The notes: a model not told the origin generated them from the sequence alone. Shown: positions 36,601 through 48,852, counted from the first letter of the stretch. The stretch: 64,000 nt of DNA from an uncultured Alphaproteobacteria bacterium (GCA_900696495.1 CAADGI010000014.1:186001-250000); one strand, 5' to 3'. A program made the numbers and translations.

Positions 36601-37012
36601 TTATTGGATGTAGTCATATTCTATGAGTTGCTCATATATATCGACAAGTATGGAACTCAATAAATCCACGTACATGGAATTATGCATAGAGTGATATTGT
36701 GAGCCACACTGAATGCCCCTTTTTTTATCGTAACAGCGATCATGCGAGTTATATAAATTCCAGTAAAGGCGCCCATACGAAAAACGCAATTTCTCCAGAT
36801 CATCTTTAGTTTCGTTTCTATACTGTTGGTCCTCAAGGAAAAGAGTTTTGTTCGTCAGTTCTGTAATATGATCTTCCAGGCAAAGCGCCGTATCTAAAAT
36901 TCCTTCTCGCATTATTACATTTTTCCCGCTTAACGGCATATTCGTCAACCTCCGCTGATGCAGGAAGAGCGAAAGAAACCAGTGCCAAAATAACCAATAA
37001 AAACTGTCTCAT
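36601..37012 (-). pseudogene. exported LprI-like lysozyme inhibitor, frameshifted
   Basis: From the ATG at 37012 a signal peptide is read (MRQFLLVILALVSFALPASA), then some twenty residues. The frame then drifts and stops, while a second frame (continuous from 36948) supplies a domain to 36601. The latter has LCLEDHITELTN, then LRFSYGRLYWNLYNSHDRC and GIQCGSQY, which resembles the DUF1311/LprI family (lysozyme inhibitors; aligned Cys and a WxxYRxxxC-like block). Joining the frames near 36905-36920 needs a one- or two-base change. It is AT-rich and transcribed against the lysozyme-like cassette. The family call is tentative. Confidence 0.5.
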
Positions 37013-37116
37013 GGATAGAAATCCATCCTATAGTTGCACCGCCTGCAATTACCTCAAAAGTTGTTTTCTTCAATCCCTGATAAGCCGCCCGTCTGCGGCA
37101 AAGGAGTTCTATTATC

Positions 37117-37647
37117 ATGCTTCCGCAAATCATCGCGCAGATCGGCGTGCCCGTTCTTGTCGCCATTCTCTCCGACGCGCTCGGCAAAATGAATTCGCCG
37201 CTGAGCCAGACCGCCGCCGATGCGCTCGGCAAAATCACCGGCGCGATCCAGACCGGCGAAATCTCGTCCGAGCAGATCGCCGAGGCCAACCGCCACGCCG
37301 AAAAAATGGCCGAGCTGGAAATTCAGCAAAACCAATTACTGCTCTCCGAAACCGCCCAGAGTCTCCGCGCCGAAATCGCTTCCGACGATAAATTCGTCCG
37401 CCGCATGCGTCCCACTTTCGGCTATTTCATGGCCGTCACCTGGGCGGCGCAGATGCTCGCCATCGCCTATGTCATCGTTTTCCAGACTGAAAAATCCGCC
37501 TTCGTGCTGAACGCCATGGGCAACCTCAGCGCCATTTGGGCGATGGGGCTCTCGGTGCTCGGTATATACGTGTATAAACGCAGCGAGGAAAAGAAAAAAC
37601 CCGCACATGGTCCCGAAATTATCGGCTGGAACAATGCAAAACCATGA
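37117..37647 (+). CDS. 3TM phage holin, GTA type
   Basis: 176 residues. The N-terminal amphipathic and hydrophobic part is followed by a charged helix, and then FVRRMRPTFGYFMAVTWAAQML and two helices before VYKRSEEKKKPAH. The RRxRPTFGY motif with three helices marks the GTA_holin_3TM family. It would release the murein hydrolases. It is the last gene of the phage module, 12 bases before nhaA. Confidence 0.86.
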   Translation: MLPQIIAQIGVPVLVAILSDALGKMNSPLSQTAADALGKITGAIQTGEISSEQIAEANRHAEKMAELEIQQNQLLLSETAQSLRAEIASDDKFVRRMRPTFGYFMAVTWAAQMLAIAYVIVFQTEKSAFVLNAMGNLSAIWAMGLSVLGIYVYKRSEEKKKPAHGPEIIGWNNAKP

Positions 37648-37659
37648 TATGATCCCCTC

Positions 37660-38841
37660 ATGAAAAAGATCGTCGATTTCATCAGGCTTGAATCGTTTTC
37701 GGGGGTTTTACTTGTTTTCTCCGCCGCGGTGGCGATCATCATCGCCAACACGCCGCTTTACGGCCTTTATGATTACATCCTGCACAATGTTTATTTCCGC
37801 ATTGGTTTTATCAATAAAGACGCAGGCATGGATATCGAGGTCACCAAGTCGATCCTGCACTGGATCAACGATGGCTTCATGGCAATTTTCTTTTTCCTTG
37901 TCGGGCTGGAGATCAAGAGGGAGTTCGTCGAGGGCGAATTGTCCACTCCGTCGCAGGCCCTGTTGCCCGCGCTGGTGGCGGTTGGCGGTATGGTGGTGCC
38001 AGCCGCGATTTTCTGGTTCATCAACCGCGATATCCCCGGCAACCTGTCCGGCTGGGCCATTCCCACGGCGACGGACATTGCATTTGCGCTCGGTGTGCTC
38101 GCGCTCCTCGGGAGCAGGGCACCCATCCAGATGAAAATTCTCCTGACCGCGATTGCGGTGCTGGACGATCTTGGCGCTATCATCGTTATTGCCCTCTTTT
38201 ATTCCGGCAATATATTTTTTGGCTCTTTTTATATGGTGATTGCGCTGCTCGCCGCCTTGCTCATGCTGAACCGCTGGCATGTGATGCGCACGGCACCTTA
38301 TATCATTCTCGGCATAATTTTATGGCTGGCGGTTCTGAAATCCGGCGTTCACGCGACATTGGCAGGTGTGGCGGTTGCAATGTTCATCCCCGTGCGCAGC
38401 ATGAAAGACCCGGAACATTCCCCGGTAGAGAATCTCATTCATACGCTTCACCCGTGGGTCGCATTCCTGATCCTGCCGGTTTTCGCTTTTGCCAATGCGG
38501 GCGTGCCATTCACCGGCATGGGCCTGCATTCATTGCTCGACCCATTAACCCTCGGCATCATCGCCGGGCTTTTCATCGGCAAGCAGCTCGGCATCTTCGC
38601 CGCATTATATGGCGCGGTTAGATCCGGCCTGTGCCCGATGCCGAAAGACACGACCTGGAAACAGCTCTACGGCATGTCCATCCTCTGCGGCATCGGCTTT
38701 ACCATGTCGCTCTTCATCGGCGGGCTGGCATTCACAGGCATCGCGCAGCAGGCGGAAATCAGGATCGGCGTCCTCGCCGGCTCCATCCTCTCCGCCGCGA
38801 TTGGTTATGGAATCATCCGCCGCTCCACCCGAGCCCAATGA
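37660..38841 (+). CDS. nhaA: Na+/H+ antiporter NhaA
   Basis: 393 residues with about twelve helices. Signature parts: FFLVGLEIKREFVEGEL, PTATDIAFALGVLALLG and AVLDDLGAIIVIALFYS with the paired ion-binding Asp residues, then LCGIGFTMSLFIGGLAF. It exchanges sodium for protons at the inner membrane for pH and salt control. It marks the right-hand chromosomal border of the phage module. Confidence 0.96.
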   Translation: MKKIVDFIRLESFSGVLLVFSAAVAIIIANTPLYGLYDYILHNVYFRIGFINKDAGMDIEVTKSILHWINDGFMAIFFFLVGLEIKREFVEGELSTPSQALLPALVAVGGMVVPAAIFWFINRDIPGNLSGWAIPTATDIAFALGVLALLGSRAPIQMKILLTAIAVLDDLGAIIVIALFYSGNIFFGSFYMVIALLAALLMLNRWHVMRTAPYIILGIILWLAVLKSGVHATLAGVAVAMFIPVRSMKDPEHSPVENLIHTLHPWVAFLILPVFAFANAGVPFTGMGLHSLLDPLTLGIIAGLFIGKQLGIFAALYGAVRSGLCPMPKDTTWKQLYGMSILCGIGFTMSLFIGGLAFTGIAQQAEIRIGVLAGSILSAAIGYGIIRRSTRAQ

Positions 38842-38875
38842 CATGCCCCTGAAACAATGGTAGAATCACCGCTCA

Positions 38876-40351
38876 ATGACGGGGGTTCTTATGTTCGGTA
38901 AATCATCAAAATCTGTTCCCATTACGGTCGCGCACGGCGACGGCATCGGGCCGGAAATCATGGACGCGACGCTGAAGATCCTGAAAGAGGCGGGCGCGAG
39001 GCTCGACATCGAAACCATCGAGATCGGCATGGGCGTCTATAACCGCGGCGTCAAGAACGGCATCGAGGACTCGGCCTGGGAATCGCTCCGCCGCACGCGC
39101 GTATTCCTGAAGGCCCCGATCACCACGCCGCAGGGCGGCGGCTTCAAATCGCTGAACGTCACCATCCGCAAATCGCTCTCGCTGTATGCCAACGTGCGCC
39201 CGTGCGTGTCCTACGCGCCCTATGTCGACACCAACCACCCCAACATGGACATGGTCATCATCCGCGAGAACGAGGAAGACCTCTATGGCGGCATCGAATA
39301 CCGCGAGTCTCAAGAGGTCATGGCGTCGATCAAGCTGATCTCGCGCCCCGGCACCGAGCGCATCGTGCGCTACGCCTTCGAATATGCCCGCGCCAACGGC
39401 CGCAAGAAGGTCACCTGCATGACCAAGGACAACATCATGAAATTGTCCGACGGCCTGTTCCACAAGATCTTCGACGAGATCGGCAAGGAATATCCCGATA
39501 TCAAGCAAGACCACATGATCATCGATATCGGCACGGCCAAGGTCGCCAACGCGCCGCACATGTTCGACGTCATCGTCCTGCCCAACCTCTACGGCGACAT
39601 CCTCTCCGACGTCGCGGCGGAAGTGACCGGCTCGGTCGGCCTCGGCGGCTCTTCCAACATCGGCGAGAGCTTCGCCATGTTCGAGGCCGTGCACGGCTCC
39701 GCCCCCGACATCGCGGGCAAGGGTCTCGCGAACCCGTCCGGCCTGCTGCTCGGCGCGGTCATGATGCTCGTCCATATCGGCCAGGGCGAAGTCGCCACCA
39801 ACATCCACAACGCCTGGCTCAAAACCATCGAGGACGGAATCCACACCGGCGATATTTTCCGCGCCAAGACCTCGAAGGAAAAAGTCGGCACCGACGGTTT
39901 CTGCAAGGCGGTGCTCGAGCGTCTCGGCCAGAAACCCGAACGCATGAAGATCGTCGATTACAGCGGCGCCAGCGCCGGCGGCATGACCATGCCCCCGCTC
40001 AAGGCCTATAAAGATGACGTCAAGGAACGCGTCGGCGTCGATATCGGCCTCAACTGGGGCAATACCGTCGAAAAACTTCTCGAAAAAGTTTTGCCCTGCG
40101 TCACCGACAATCTCGAGCTTGCAATGATCTCGAACCGCGGCACGAAAGTCTGGCCGGATGGAAATCCTGAAACCTTCTGCTCCGACAACTGGCGGTTGCG
40201 GTTTAAGGGCAAGGACGGCTCGACCGTGAGAACCTCGCAGGTCATCGCCCTGATCGACCGCCTGAACAAAGCCGACATGAACTTCACCAACGCCATTATG
40301 CTGAACAAATTCAACGGCGTTCCCGGCTTCACGGTCGCGCAGGGCGAATAA
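38876..40351 (+). CDS. icd: NADP-dependent isocitrate dehydrogenase (long form)
   Basis: 491 residues. VAHGDGIGPEIMDATLKIL opens the fold; NVTIRKSLSLYANVRPC holds the substrate Ser and Arg residues and ENEEDLYGGIEYR follows, then LPNLYGDILSDVAAE with metal Asp residues and EAVHGSAPDIAGKG. The additional C-terminal domain (about 345-490) is that of the long Thermus/Rickettsia-type enzymes. It converts isocitrate to 2-oxoglutarate. Two Met codons lie close together (38876 and 38891); the second is also plausible. Confidence 0.93.
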   Translation: MTGVLMFGKSSKSVPITVAHGDGIGPEIMDATLKILKEAGARLDIETIEIGMGVYNRGVKNGIEDSAWESLRRTRVFLKAPITTPQGGGFKSLNVTIRKSLSLYANVRPCVSYAPYVDTNHPNMDMVIIRENEEDLYGGIEYRESQEVMASIKLISRPGTERIVRYAFEYARANGRKKVTCMTKDNIMKLSDGLFHKIFDEIGKEYPDIKQDHMIIDIGTAKVANAPHMFDVIVLPNLYGDILSDVAAEVTGSVGLGGSSNIGESFAMFEAVHGSAPDIAGKGLANPSGLLLGAVMMLVHIGQGEVATNIHNAWLKTIEDGIHTGDIFRAKTSKEKVGTDGFCKAVLERLGQKPERMKIVDYSGASAGGMTMPPLKAYKDDVKERVGVDIGLNWGNTVEKLLEKVLPCVTDNLELAMISNRGTKVWPDGNPETFCSDNWRLRFKGKDGSTVRTSQVIALIDRLNKADMNFTNAIMLNKFNGVPGFTVAQGE

Positions 40352-40408
40352 ATGGTTAAGAAAGGCGTGCAATAGATATCTGGATCGCGCGCTGGGCTGT
40401 GCTGTATA

Positions 40409-41110
40409 ATGGATTTAATGAAAAGATTTCTGCTGATCGTCCTGCTTGCGGCTTTTGCGCCTTATCCTGCTCTGGCCCAGAAGGATAATACCGGCATGCT
40501 CGTGAAGGATATGGGCAATCCCGTCATCCTGAGATATGAGCCTCCGCCCGAGCCGCAGATCCAGCCCGTTAAATTCCTTAAAAAAGATCCGCCGCTCAAC
40601 CTGCGTGAGCGCGTCGACCGGCTTTTGCATGGCATCAAGGCCGCCGTCCCGCCTGAATACGACCACTACGGCTATGAACTGCGGCGCTACATGGCGCATA
40701 TCTCCGGCCCTTCGGTCTTCAACAATCCTGAAAGAATTAAGGAAGAGCTGTCCAACATTAAAAAAGCCGATATCATTCTTAAATACTGGCGCCAGGAAAT
40801 CATGCGCGAGAATACCGAGATTGTAAAACTGATCGACGAGCAGAACGCGCCCACCAATACGCGCACCAGTTTCAAATATAATTCCGGGACGGCGATGGCG
40901 TTTCTGTCCGAATGCCATACATGGATTCAAAAGAACAGGGAGTTGCTCGAATTCCTTCTCGCGAACCAGGGCAATTTTGTTTATGCCGACGGCAGGTTCG
41001 AATTTCCGAGCATGGCCGACCGTGATACTTTCGCTGCAATATTCATGGCCGCCATCCAGTCCCGCAGCTACGTCAATGAATACGTCCCCTTCGCAGGGAT
41101 GGTTTACTAG
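40409..41110 (+). CDS. exported hypothetical protein
   Basis: 233 residues. Signal peptide [20 protein letters not shown] (the Met at 40418 with GGA upstream is the better start). The mature part is rich in Pro at first and then helical and charged ([30 protein letters not shown]). No family was recognised. It ends four bases inside the folD stop on the opposite strand. Confidence 0.75.
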   Translation: MDLMKRFLLIVLLAAFAPYPALAQKDNTGMLVKDMGNPVILRYEPPPEPQIQPVKFLKKDPPLNLRERVDRLLHGIKAAVPPEYDHYGYELRRYMAHISGPSVFNNPERIKEELSNIKKADIILKYWRQEIMRENTEIVKLIDEQNAPTNTRTSFKYNSGTAMAFLSECHTWIQKNRELLEFLLANQGNFVYADGRFEFPSMADRDTFAAIFMAAIQSRSYVNEYVPFAGMVY

Positions 41111-41955
41111 GATTTTCCCGCCGCTTTCAGCGTATTCGCCATCAGGCACGCGATGGTCATCGGCCCGACGCCGCCCGGCACCGGCGTGATCGCGCCCGCG
41201 ACGTTTATAGCGCCGTTGTAATCGACATCGCCCGTCAGCTTCCCCGTATCGAGGCGGTTAATACCGACGTCAATGACAATCGCGCCCGGTTTGATCCATT
41301 CGCGCTTGACCATTTCGGGACGGCCGACGGCGGCCACGAGAATATCCGCGCCGCGGCAAACTTCGTCGAGATTTTTCGTTTTCGAATGCGCCTGCGTTAC
41401 CGTGCAGTTCTCGGCCAGCAGCAGTTGCGCCATCGGCTTCCCGAACAGCAGCGAGCGACCGATCACCACGGCATTCAGGCCCGTTAAATTTTTCTCGACG
41501 CTTTTGATCAGCAGCAACGCGCCCTGCGGCGTGCACGGCACCATGCCCGGCAGGCCCGCGACAAGTTTGCCGACATTCGAAATCGTCAGCCCGTCGACAT
41601 CCTTTTCCGGCGCGATGGTCTGTACGAGTTCATCTTCGTCCTTCGACAAACGCTCCGGCAGCGGCAACTGCATTAAAATCCCGTGCACTTTCGGGTCGTG
41701 GTTCAATTGCCTGATCGTGTCGCGAATTTTGGAGGACGAAACATTCGCGTCCATCTTGCGCTCGAAACTCTCGATGCCGACTTCCTTGCACGCCTTGATC
41801 TTGTTGCCGACATAGACATGCGAGGCAGGGTCGTCGCCGACCAAAATCACGGCCAGGCCCGGTTTGGTTTTCATGCCCGAAACCTGCCGCGCGATATCGG
41901 CGCGCAAATTTGCGGCGAGAGATTTGCCGTCGATGATGCGCGCCGTCCCGGTCAT
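41107..41955 (-). CDS. folD: bifunctional methylenetetrahydrofolate dehydrogenase/cyclohydrolase
   Basis: 282 residues. Interconverts methylene-, methenyl- and formyl-tetrahydrofolate. Motifs: [21 protein letters not shown] with the catalytic Lys region, [25 protein letters not shown] (NADP site; family VVGRSxxVGKP) and [13 protein letters not shown] at the C-terminus. It follows the YggT-family gene by six bases on the minus strand. Confidence 0.96.
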   Translation of the reverse strand: MTGTARIIDGKSLAANLRADIARQVSGMKTKPGLAVILVGDDPASHVYVGNKIKACKEVGIESFERKMDANVSSSKIRDTIRQLNHDPKVHGILMQLPLPERLSKDEDELVQTIAPEKDVDGLTISNVGKLVAGLPGMVPCTPQGALLLIKSVEKNLTGLNAVVIGRSLLFGKPMAQLLLAENCTVTQAHSKTKNLDEVCRGADILVAAVGRPEMVKREWIKPGAIVIDVGINRLDTGKLTGDVDYNGAINVAGAITPVPGGVGPMTIACLMANTLKAAGKS

Positions 41956-41961
41956 GGCGGC

Positions 41962-42240
41962 CTAGTAGATGATGCTGATGAGAAGGCTCTTCAGGATCGT
42001 CAGCAGAATGATGACGATCAATGGCGTAATGTCGATGCCCCCGATCGGCGGAACATATTTCTGGATCGGCTTGTAGACCGGGTCGGTCAGTTTTTTCAGG
42101 AGCTGGACGAGATTCTGCGCGCGCTCGTTATTGGCGTTGATGACTTCGAAATTGATCAGCCAGCTGACCGCCACCTGCAGCAGGATGATGCCGACATAAA
42201 TCTGATAAGCCAGGATGATAAGGGTATAGATGATTCCCAT
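41962..42240 (-). CDS. YggT-family membrane protein
   Basis: 92 residues from the ATG at 42240 with AAGGAA upstream; a start at 42279 is less likely. Two hydrophobic segments: IIYTLIILAYQIYVGIILLQVAV and TPLIVIILLTILKSLLISI. Between them lies LTDPVYKPIQKYVPPIGGIDITP, the YggT pattern. Related proteins are linked with osmotic tolerance and cell division; the precise role is unknown. It probably shares a transcript with folD. Confidence 0.88.
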   Translation of the reverse strand: MGIIYTLIILAYQIYVGIILLQVAVSWLINFEVINANNERAQNLVQLLKKLTDPVYKPIQKYVPPIGGIDITPLIVIILLTILKSLLISIIY

Positions 42241-42381
42241 TGCATGTTCCTTTGCGTTGTCCCTCCCTGTATTTAGCACACTTGACCGCCCGCCGCAAAG
42301 CCGCTGCCGCTACATTTCCTAATGTTTTCTAAGGGTTTTTTGGTGTAAAATGATTGAAAGGACGGGTTTAAAAAGGCGGCA

Positions 42382-43149
42382 ATGCGTCAATTTTCTCTTT
42401 TGGTTGCAGGAATATTCATGGCGCTGGCGGCAATGCCTGCCGGACAGGCATGGGCCCAGCCTGCGCAGCCCGCAAACCCGTGCCCGCTGGTCAAGCCGGC
42501 CCAGATCAACGTCGTTCCCGCCACCGAAAAGGTCCGCTACGATTATTCAAAAACCATGGCCGAGCTTCAAAGCACCGAAGTGGACACCATCAATCCATAC
42601 GGGTTTTCGGGCGTGACTTCCGTGAACGGCTATATGAAGGGAACGGTCAGCATCAAGCCGCAGGTCCGCATCTCCCGTCAGGCCAACGCGCGGGGCACGT
42701 CTTGCCTGTGGTATGACAGCATCGATGTGCGGATTGAAATCGCGCCCACGATTGTTATCGCCAGGGAAATCTATCAGGATTCATGTTTGCGCAAGGTCAC
42801 GCTCGATCATGAAATGAAGCATGTGAATGCCGACCGCCAGATCGTGAATAAATACGCGAACATCATAGGTCAGAAGATTTACGCCGCCATCGAGGCGCGC
42901 GGATTCCGCACGCCGCCGGTGCCGAACGAGCATGTGCCCGGCATGAACGAACGCATGAGCAAGGTGATCGCGCAGGTCGTCGAGCTTGAGCATAACAAGA
43001 TGCAGCTTGAGAGGATGGAGATCCAGCAGGCCATCGACAGCCTCGAGGAATATACCCGTATCAGCGCCTTGTGCGAGGAATCGCGCGCGAAGCTGCCCGC
43101 CTGGGCGACATCCGCGGCCAAATCCAAAGCCAAGAAAAAATACCGCTGA
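42382..43149 (+). CDS. exported putative zinc metalloprotease (HExxH)
   Basis: 255 residues. Signal peptide with cleavage after AWA. A central part shows VTLDHEMKHVNAD, in which H143-E-M-K-H147 is an HExxH zinc site. The arrangement of a beta-rich N-terminal half followed by this motif and a helical C-terminal part with CEES resembles DUF922-like zincins. A Lys-rich tail ends the protein. The ribosome site is AAGGCGG. The zinc site is seen; activity is inferred. Confidence 0.7.
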   Translation: MRQFSLLVAGIFMALAAMPAGQAWAQPAQPANPCPLVKPAQINVVPATEKVRYDYSKTMAELQSTEVDTINPYGFSGVTSVNGYMKGTVSIKPQVRISRQANARGTSCLWYDSIDVRIEIAPTIVIAREIYQDSCLRKVTLDHEMKHVNADRQIVNKYANIIGQKIYAAIEARGFRTPPVPNEHVPGMNERMSKVIAQVVELEHNKMQLERMEIQQAIDSLEEYTRISALCEESRAKLPAWATSAAKSKAKKKYR

Positions 43150-43158
43150 AAGTGAAAA

Positions 43159-43182
43159 CCGCTGCCTGGTAGGGGGCAGCGG
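43159..43182 (+). terminator. hairpin, possible weak terminator
   Basis: Arms CCGCTGCC and GGCAGCGG just after the metalloprotease-like gene. There is no T-run, so termination is uncertain. The rest of the gap to 43439 holds only a promoter. Confidence 0.35.
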
Positions 43183-43378
43183 CTTCAAATCTGTGTGAGC
43201 TAACCGGCAACAGAGGGAACCGTATAAATCCATATCTTTTGCCTGTAATACCACTATGGCTTCAAATTATGGCGAAAAAATGAGCAGAAATGGCCGTTTT
43301 TGGGGTATTTTATAAACGACTGATTTTAAATCATTTTTTGCTGGTTAACACGTTAATACTTATCCCCCCTCATTTAAA

Positions 43379-43408
43379 TTGACATATTAAATGCAATTTT
43401 TTTAGTAT
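43379..43408 (+). promoter_or_regulatory. putative promoter of the TPR-protein gene
   Basis: TTGACA at 43379-43384, an 18-base spacer, then TAGTAT at 43403-43408, 31 bases before the gene, in AT-rich DNA. Confidence 0.55.
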
Positions 43409-43439
43409 GTGCCTTTACTAATATGGGAGACGGGTCCGC

Positions 43440-44327
43440 ATGCCGCTTTACGAAATTTTCGATACTTCTGTACGCCGCCGGAAAGAAATCAGCAAAATAA
43501 AATCCGTCCGGGATTTTTTGCAGACATATATCGATTATACGGCAGAAAGAAATCAGAGAAACCGCGGCGCATTGCGCGACCTGGGAATAGCCCTCGAAAG
43601 ATATAAAAGCAACCAGGCGAATGGACTTCTGGCTTTCGATCGCTTTCTCAATGCATGGGGATCGAGCGGTTCGAAAGAGGTTCAGAACATAAAAACTTAT
43701 GTCATTGAATTAAAAGGTGACCCCGAAGCATTTAGCGTTCTGCAAGATATTTACGCAAATTATATAAGGAGCGAGTCGGATCTGCATCTCGCTTACGGGG
43801 ATAAGGACGCTTCCGAAGGGCAGATGATTGGTGCATTCGATTATTACCGGCAAGCGAAAAACATTGATCCATCCAATGCGAGAGCGCTTACCACTTACGC
43901 CCGGGAGTTAATGATAAGAAAAAAATTCGCTGAGGCTGAAGATATTTTGCGCTGCGCTTTAAACCTGAGTCCCGAAGATCCGCGTATTCTGTTGACGATC
44001 GGCGTCTGTCAAATGGAAAGCAAGCAGATGCCCAAAGCCATCGAGACCTTTAACAAGCTGGTCCAGTATAGGCCTCAATACGCGCCGACTTATTTGTTGT
44101 TGGCTGAAATATATCAAAGCGGCGGACACACGAAAGATGCCAACATATGTTACATGCAGGCTGGAGAATTCGCTTTGAGGGGCGATCCGTATCTGGACCC
44201 GGAAGAGGCCAAGGTTATCCTGGATATTGCAATGGCTCGTTCCCCGAAAAAGCGCCTGATGCTGCCCGCGCCCAAGCCCGATCCGGGCGCCGATGCCGCC
44301 GGTTCGGGGCCGGGACCCCTTTATTAA
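43440..44327 (+). CDS. tetratricopeptide repeat protein
   Basis: 295 residues, no signal peptide. TPR-like repeats occupy about 125-260: GAFDYYRQAKNIDPSNARALTTYARELM, then FAEAEDILRCALNLSPEDPRILLTIG, then PKAIETFNKLVQYRPQYAPTYLLLAEIY (each about 34 residues). It is probably a soluble protein-interaction scaffold. The C-terminus is Pro/Gly-rich. The partner is unknown. Confidence 0.8.
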   Translation: MPLYEIFDTSVRRRKEISKIKSVRDFLQTYIDYTAERNQRNRGALRDLGIALERYKSNQANGLLAFDRFLNAWGSSGSKEVQNIKTYVIELKGDPEAFSVLQDIYANYIRSESDLHLAYGDKDASEGQMIGAFDYYRQAKNIDPSNARALTTYARELMIRKKFAEAEDILRCALNLSPEDPRILLTIGVCQMESKQMPKAIETFNKLVQYRPQYAPTYLLLAEIYQSGGHTKDANICYMQAGEFALRGDPYLDPEEAKVILDIAMARSPKKRLMLPAPKPDPGADAAGSGPGPLY

Positions 44328-44360
44328 TCCCTTTTTAACCCTCTACCCTTAGTGTAAAAT

Positions 44361-44383
44361 CACACGTGGATTTCCTGCGTGTG
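44361..44383 (+). promoter_or_regulatory. hairpin upstream of acnA
   Basis: CACACG and CGTGTG arms around an 11-base loop, 42 bases before the acnA start. It could be a weak terminator for the TPR gene or an RNA control element; nothing decides between these. Confidence 0.3.
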
Positions 44384-44424
44384 TTTCCCCCTGTCATTCA
44401 ATGACATATTCAAAGGATTTCACT

Positions 44425-47117
<2,693 letters not shown>

Positions 47118-47121
<4 letters not shown>

Positions 47122-48029
47122 GTTTTTTTCCCCGGCGTCGGCAGGATTTTCTGAGCCAAAGCTTCGGCCTCGGCGACGAGCGGGTGGAATTCCGGCTTCT
47201 CCGGCCTGTAATGCACGTCGAACGTTCCCTCGAGATTCATGATCTCCCCGTTGAGGCGGGCCAGGCGCCGCCCGGCTTCCTGCGTGTGTTTTTCTTCGAT
47301 GGAATGGCGCGCGATCATGCCGCGGCGGATTTTCTCGCCGTTCATGCCGACAGTGAAGGCAAGCTGGATACCCTCCAAAAACGCGGCCGCCGAGCCCAGC
47401 ACCTGCGGGAAATTCAGCATCATGCCTTTTTTGCCCGCGACCGAAAAATTGAAGGTCGTGGTCTTGTGCGGGCTGCGGATGATAAGGCCGACGCGGCCCT
47501 GTTTCTGTTCGAGATTCACGTTCAGCGCGATATTGCCGTCATATTCGATGCGGACGGCGCGGCCCGTCTTGCGGATGACGTCTTCGGCCAGCTCGATGGA
47601 TTTCTCATACCCGGCCTTCGACGTGACGTTGCAGTTTTCGATGATGTCGAGCAGCGCATGGCGCTCGCCATTTTCAAAAATGACCTTGCCCTGTTTGTAG
47701 ACGGCAATCCAGCGCTGGGGGTTGAAGCTTTGTTCGTAATCGCCCGAGGCCAGGTCCCACGCGGATTCCCAGTCGTACGGGCTGGCGCGGTCGAGCAGGG
47801 GGCCGCCGCTGACGAAGGACTGGATCATGCGCGCCGCCATGCGGATGCAGCTATGCATGTTCTGGGCGCGCACGGTCATGATTTCCTGCGTCTCGCCCTT
47901 TTCGTTTTTAAGCGCGATGACGACACGGTTGGAGAGGGCGATGGTCATGCCCTTGCCGTCCTTGAGGCTGGCCGAAGGATCGTGAATAACGAATTTTTCA
48001 CGCAGCAGCTCTGTAACCAGTTCTTTCAT
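47118..48029 (-). CDS. conserved hypothetical protein
   Basis: 303 residues, soluble, no signal peptide. It contains [33 protein letters not shown], a central [22 protein letters not shown], and a charged C-terminal helix ([24 protein letters not shown]). I recognise no family. The stop overlaps the convergent acnA stop by four bases. Confidence 0.75.
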
Positions 48030-48091
48030 GCAGGCTCGCCTGTTGTAGCGCGTTAATACTACCGGGAGTTTATTCCGCAGGCCAGCGCGTT

Positions 48092-48334
48092 TTAGGCGGC
48101 CAGCGACGGCGTTTCACCGCAATCGCGCAGCGCCGTCATCAGGCGGCGGGTGGCGGCCAGGCGGCGCTCGAGGCCGAGGCGGCGGGGCATGTTGCAGACA
48201 ATGCTGTTTGAATTGAAGCGGCGTGTGATTGAACGGGGAAAAGTGTGGTCTGGACGAGGAGCCAGTTGTTCCAGCTCTCTCTCCAGACCGTAAATAACAC
48301 CCTCTAGTTTTTTTATTTGAAGGGTCTTGCCCAT
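48092..48334 (-). CDS. small hypothetical protein
   Basis: 80 residues with AGAGGGC before the ATG. Short coiled N-terminus (KKLEGVIYGLERELEQLAP) and a basic second half (PRRLGLERRLAATRRLMTAL). No family known. Upstream lies AT-rich DNA suited to promoters. Probable but unproven gene. Confidence 0.55.
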   Translation of the reverse strand: MGKTLQIKKLEGVIYGLERELEQLAPRPDHTFPRSITRRFNSNSIVCNMPRRLGLERRLAATRRLMTALRDCGETPSLAA

Positions 48335-48528
48335 CTTTGCCCTCTACTTGAGGCTTATCTTAGAGAGGCAAAGTAAAAATCAATTTAACTATAGATTGGA
48401 TTTTAACTAATGGATTTTTTACTTGTATGGTATTTGTCTAAAATTTTATCTATTTGGATAAAACCGTGAGGAGGGGGTGACAACGCGTTGTTTTCAATTT
48501 AACTTTCAAGACGGAGAAAAGAGTCGCC

Positions 48529-48852
48529 ATGCCCCGCGAAGACCGCCGCATCAGTTTCGAGAACGACGAGGTTTACAAAGCCGTCTATGCGCTGTGCACG
48601 CAGAAGCAGATGAAAAAGCCGATTCCCGGCACGGTTGTAAAAATCAGCGAGGGCCCCGGCGAAAGCGGCGCCATCTTTCTCGACTACGAAAATCCCTTGG
48701 ACAAGAGCGCCGAGCAGGCCGAGTACACCCGCGACTTCATCGCGGCGGCGCTGATGCTGTTTTGCCGTGGCTGCGGCATCCCGCTGCCAAAGACGGCGAA
48801 GAAATCAGTCATGATTGTTGAGAATGCGCTGATCCTGCGCGTACAGATATAG
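48529..48852 (+). CDS. conserved hypothetical protein
   Basis: 107 residues, soluble. REDRRISFENDEVYKAVYALC, then KPIPGTVVKISEG and FIAAALMLFCRGCGIPLPKTAKKSV, with a CRGC pair that might bind metal. No family assigned. The ribosome site is GGAGAAAAGAG. It is followed by a repeat. Confidence 0.65.
   Translation: MPREDRRISFENDEVYKAVYALCTQKQMKKPIPGTVVKISEGPGESGAIFLDYENPLDKSAEQAEYTRDFIAAALMLFCRGCGIPLPKTAKKSVMIVENALILRVQI

Noticed and set aside
22223-37659. Attachment-site direct repeats at the ends of the phage module
   Set aside because: No convincing direct repeat and no tRNA gene was found at either border by eye; a computed search could still find a short one.
38906-40372. 488-codon open frame antisense to icd
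   Set aside because: It is a mirror of a strongly coding, GC-rich gene. Its composition (Asp, Val, Gly, His runs) matches no protein family and icd is certain.
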